This document shows, in pieces, positions 41,821-44,295 of a stretch of 44,295 nucleotides of DNA. Source of the stretch: Clostridiales bacterium (GTDB taxonomy: Bacteria; Bacillota; Clostridia; Lachnospirales; Lachnospiraceae); NCBI GenBank assembly GCA_021202015.1, contig JAJQDV010000060.1, positions 28,226 to 72,520 of the forward strand. The letters run 5' to 3'. Made by a program: the position numbers and the translations under genes. Position 1 is the first letter of the stretch. Each line of letters opens with the position of its first letter. Under the pieces are notes generated by a model. The model worked only from the letters and a program-made list of their open reading frames with translations, did no database searches and was not told the origin of the DNA.

Positions 41821-42078
41821 ATTTCATTTTGTCAATCCCCTTTGCGAAAAAACTGCATTGTCGCTGTTATAATCCAGCAATCGACAAACACACAACTTCA
41901 TTATAACAGAACCATTTTTTTGTGCAAGAGGCAGAAAGAAAAACCCGGGAAGCACACCATTTTAAAGGCTTTTTGTGAAATCGGCTTCCGTTTTGACCAC
42001 CTCATTAACAGTAAAAAATGGGGCAGTAAGGCATCGCAAAATCCTGTTATCAACAAGGTTTTATTCTCACCTTTATCC

Positions 42079-42711
42079 TTACTTACCATTTTGGCTGTTC
42101 AAATATTCCACAAGTTCATGCACTGTTGTCACCGGGTTGCTGCTCCGGCTCAATATGATTACATGATCACGGTATAATTGCTCTAACCTTTCCTTTGCCC
42201 GTTGGATGGCTACGGGTTGACAGGGTAAAAGCTCCAGGAACACATCCTGATTTTTCGCATACTTTTCCAGCCTTCCTGCGCTCCGCAACAAACGTAAAAC
42301 CTCATCAGCATCCTTCAAATAGCCATTCTGCTTTGTGAAATGCAACAGATACCAGTATTCAAAGCATGGATTGGAATAGGCGATATGGCAGCCTTTTTGT
42401 TTCGCATATTCAGAAGCATTCCGCATAGCCGCATCTGAGTTTTCATCACAATCAAAAACACATCAGATTTGATCTCCATCTTTTGGAAAGTAATCCGCAT
42501 GAGAAATCAACGTCCTTGCGTGCTTCACCAAATGCTCTGCTGCAGTATGCTTTGATGAAATTGGTACTACATCTACAAGGCAGTTTCTGGTTCTGAAGTG
42601 CCTGAAATAGTTTGTCTCAGTTTCTTTTCCCTCGCAGATAATGTAAATGACCGGCCTGCGTTTACGCCGTCTGGCACGATCCGGGTCATACTCTTTTCTC
42701 ATTTTTGCCAT
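42079..42711 (-). pseudogene. rloB: RloB-family protein interrupted by one in-frame TGA
   Basis: The two halves are in the same frame, separated only by a TGA at 42463-42465. The first half (83 codons) has RRRKRRPVIYIICEGKETETNYFRHF, the TOPRIM-like glutamate strand of RloB/AbiLii. The second half resumes CVFDCDENSDAAMRNASEYA with the D-x-D motif, then CHIAYSNPCFEYWYLLHF, a hallmark of the family. The family normally has Trp (TGG) where TGA stands (DQI-W-CVFD). This is therefore one nonsense change, a sequencing error or read-through. GGAGGA precedes the ATG. It overlaps the rloA stop by 13 bases. Confidence 0.85.
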
Positions 42712-43877
42712 AACCCGTCTCCTCCGATAAAAGGCACCGCTCCAAAACGTCCCTGTAAATAGCCTTTGCGAATATTCTCACCCTTCCTGGGAGAAAATGT
42801 GGACAATGAATATACTTCGGTAGCGCAGGAACGCTCATTTTTTTCTGCAAACCAGATCTGGTCTCTGCGCAGAAAACTAAGGTCAAGCAGCATGGCGTCG
42901 TGAGTGGTAAAGAGAAGTTGTGCGCCCTTTGTATTGATGCTGCTATCCTGTATCATCTCGATCAGGCGCCTGGTGAGCAGCGGATGCAGACTGTCCTCAA
43001 TTTCATCTACAACAAGAAGTGAACCATTTTCCAATGCCTGCAGCCAGCCGCCAATGCGGGAAAAAAATCGCTGCGTACCGGCGGATTCCTGTTCCATAAG
43101 CAACTGAAAATAGCTGACGCTGCCATCCTCGTCCTCAACCCGGTGGGTTGTTGTAATAACAGGTGCATTGCCGTTCGTTTTTCTGACAGTAACATCTGAT
43201 ATGCCCAGATCTGCTATTAACAACTCTTTCAGGATTCGGGCCTTTTTATCATCTCCACTGACAATGTGTGCAACCGTTTTCGAAGACGCCGGAGCCTGTT
43301 CCATAAAAAATGTCAGCTTCTCAAGGAACCATTTATAAGCATTCTCCGTCTGCGGCAAATTCCAGTCATTAGAAGAAACCAGATACAGTTTATTTTCCGG
43401 GGTGCGATTACTGAGCGTAATCTGTTCGCTGACATTTTCACGGAATTCATACTTCCCATTTTCCCGGGAGAAAATCAGGGCTTCCCTGCCGTTGGGCCAA
43501 TGATACAGGTATTCATTATGAACTTTTTCTTCATCAAAAGAAAAACCATAAGCATACCGAATCCCTCTATACATGAAAACAATTTCAAATGAAGTCGGCT
43601 CTGTCGTATTCCCAAACGGCTCAAAGGGCAGTTTCTGCCCCTTTGATATTTTCGCCATATCTCCAATAACCATATCCTTCATGGTCATAAGGGCATGCAG
43701 AACATTGCTTTTCCCGGCGGCATTGGCTCCATACAGAGCCAGTGCCGGAAGCAATGACTTTTTTTCATCTGGATGCAGCAGGCAGGATTCCAAAGACTTA
43801 TCCTTGGATGCCGCAAAACTGATTACCGCAGTATCTTTAATCGAGCGATGATTTTCAATGGTAAACTGAATAAGCAT
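42699..43877 (-). CDS. rloA: RloA-family AAA ATPase (AbiL-type defence)
   Basis: A 392-residue ATPase of the AAA_15/OLD-like group. The N-terminus MLIQFTIENHRSIKDTAVISF and Walker A LYGANAAGKSNVL (50-57) are typical. Later come SAGTQRFFSRIGGWLQAL, Walker B LLVVDEIEDSLHP and the switch LLFTTHDAMLL. Paired with RloB it forms the AbiL/RloAB abortive-infection type system, in which the ATPase probably senses infection and RloB acts as TOPRIM-type effector (known by family association). GGGAGGTG lies 8 bases before the ATG behind a very strong promoter. All ATPase motifs are intact. Confidence 0.92.
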   Translation of the reverse strand: MLIQFTIENHRSIKDTAVISFAASKDKSLESCLLHPDEKKSLLPALALYGANAAGKSNVLHALMTMKDMVIGDMAKISKGQKLPFEPFGNTTEPTSFEIVFMYRGIRYAYGFSFDEEKVHNEYLYHWPNGREALIFSRENGKYEFRENVSEQITLSNRTPENKLYLVSSNDWNLPQTENAYKWFLEKLTFFMEQAPASSKTVAHIVSGDDKKARILKELLIADLGISDVTVRKTNGNAPVITTTHRVEDEDGSVSYFQLLMEQESAGTQRFFSRIGGWLQALENGSLLVVDEIEDSLHPLLTRRLIEMIQDSSINTKGAQLLFTTHDAMLLDLSFLRRDQIWFAEKNERSCATEVYSLSTFSPRKGENIRKGYLQGRFGAVPFIGGDGLWQK

Positions 43878-43924
43878 AATGCAAACACCTCCCTGAATGA
43901 GTCCAGTATTTCCATTTCACGCTT

Positions 43925-43953
43925 ATTATAACCTTCCACAGCCATAGAGTCAA
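43925..43953 (-). promoter_or_regulatory. Strong promoter of rloA-rloB
   Basis: On the minus strand TTGACT (43948-43953) and a perfect TATAAT (43925-43930) are separated by exactly 17 bases. The leader is about 40 bases. Confidence 0.85.
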
Positions 43954-44141
43954 TATTTATCATTCGATTTTGAATTTTTTGCGCAAATTTTCAAATCAAA
44001 TTTCAATCTTCTTGATTTTATCACCGGCTTCATGTTCGTCAACCTGCAAGAGAACTTTTCCGCTGATTCATCCAACGATTCGCCCACTTTTTTTGAGCAA
44101 AAGCAAGAGATAGCCTGCAAGGCTCGATCATCTATCTTAAA
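43954..44141. other. AT-rich spacer upstream of the rloA promoter
   Basis: No supported gene on either strand. Together with the adjoining promoter, leader and terminator it makes up the gap 43878-44190. Confidence 0.5.
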
Positions 44142-44186
44142 AATAAGAACGCCTCAAAGCCAATCATGACCCGGGGCGTTCTTATT
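44142..44186. terminator. Intrinsic terminator downstream of the partial gene
   Basis: AATAAGAACGCC (44142-44153) pairs perfectly with GGCGTTCTTATT (44175-44186) around a 21-base loop, flanked by A- and T-rich runs. It lies just after the stop of the minus-strand gene that enters from the right edge. Confidence 0.85.
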
Positions 44187-44190
44187 CTTA

Positions 44191-44295
44191 TTATGCTTCT
44201 TCCTCAGATCTGCCAGTCAGGGGCTGAGATCCATCGGTATTATCAGGAGCATTATATCTCCACATATCGTATTCCTCTTTCGTAAGCTCTCCGTT
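44191..44295 (-). CDS. C-terminal end of a protein cut by the window edge
   Basis: The minus strand encodes 34 residues (NGELTKEEYDMWRYNAPDNT then DGSQPLTGRSEEEA) before a TAA at 44191-44193, followed 4 bases later by a perfect terminator. The hydrophilic, acidic end with 'GELTKEEYDMWR' is like the tail of a recombinase or relaxase from a mobile element, but this is too short to assign. Confidence 0.6.
   Translation of the reverse strand, partial: NGELTKEEYDMWRYNAPDNTDGSQPLTGRSEEEA

Larger units (their letters stand above)
41373..42078. other. Junction region: MITE-like element, LytTR relic and orphan promoters
   Basis: Besides the two elements listed, the minus strand at 41835-41935 holds promoter-like boxes: TTGCAC-N16-TATAAT upstream and a perfect TTGACA further down with no -10, cut at the LytTR junction. 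An inverted repeat TTGTCG...CGACAA spans 41858-41887. No intact gene follows. This is consistent with a deletion joining a promoter to a gene remnant. Confidence 0.45.

Noticed and set aside
43990-44140. A short minus-strand gene between the terminator and rloA
   Set aside because: Fragments such as VDEHEAGDKIKKIEI are suggestive, but no start codon, ribosome site or uninterrupted frame supports a gene.

Overview
The window reads as chromosomal DNA of a fairly GC-rich gut-type Firmicute, most like a Lachnospiraceae/Clostridia member. The reasons are a CIRCE-controlled clpB, an ecfA-ecfT-truA block in Firmicute order, AGGAGG ribosome sites before most genes, VanW and DUF362 proteins, and several protein families I know mainly from Lachnospiraceae. 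This placement is an inference from gene content; there is no rRNA in the window.

Bases 1-15,200 are mostly core genes. A Gly/Pro-rich repeat protein cut by the window edge is followed by a small HFCD flavoprotein whose usual catalytic histidine is not where expected. Convergent to these is clpB behind a promoter overlapped by a CIRCE operator. Then, on the minus strand, come truA, ecfT and a single-chain fusion of the two ECF ATPases, trmL, an aminotransferase with an Lrp/AsnC regulator, an AIR-synthase-like protein, a VanW protein, a 33-residue membrane miniprotein and uvrB.

Bases 15,400-23,700 hold a zinc-ribbon protein, a membrane protein, a ketopantoate-reductase-family gene, an AraC regulator divergent from a 3-hydroxyacyl-CoA dehydrogenase, a rhomboid protease, a DUF362 protein, trmB, a nicotinamidase-like hydrolase and a RidA protein.

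Bases 23,900-44,295 look like an accessory island. First is a mutagenic-repair cassette (XRE repressor, ImmA-type peptidase, a 99-residue conserved protein, a Y-family polymerase and a YolD-like protein) behind a promoter with a LexA-like box. After a HAD phosphatase and a heavily folded intergenic repeat comes a plus-strand unit: a WYL regulator apparently starting at ATT, an AT-rich gene of unknown function and a Siphovirus Gp157-like protein. Facing it is a seven-gene minus-strand array (31,833-38,142) with four related proteins of unknown function, two small CX5R phosphatase-like proteins and one further unknown. This array is the best candidate for an undescribed system. Next are a broken XRE-type gene and an amino-acid ABC transporter with an unusual ATPase tail and an unusual binding protein, then a 160-bp palindromic MITE-like element and a LytTR fragment. 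Last is an RloA/RloB (AbiL-type) defence pair whose rloB carries an in-frame TGA at an expected tryptophan.

Functions are assigned from remembered family motifs; no database search was possible.
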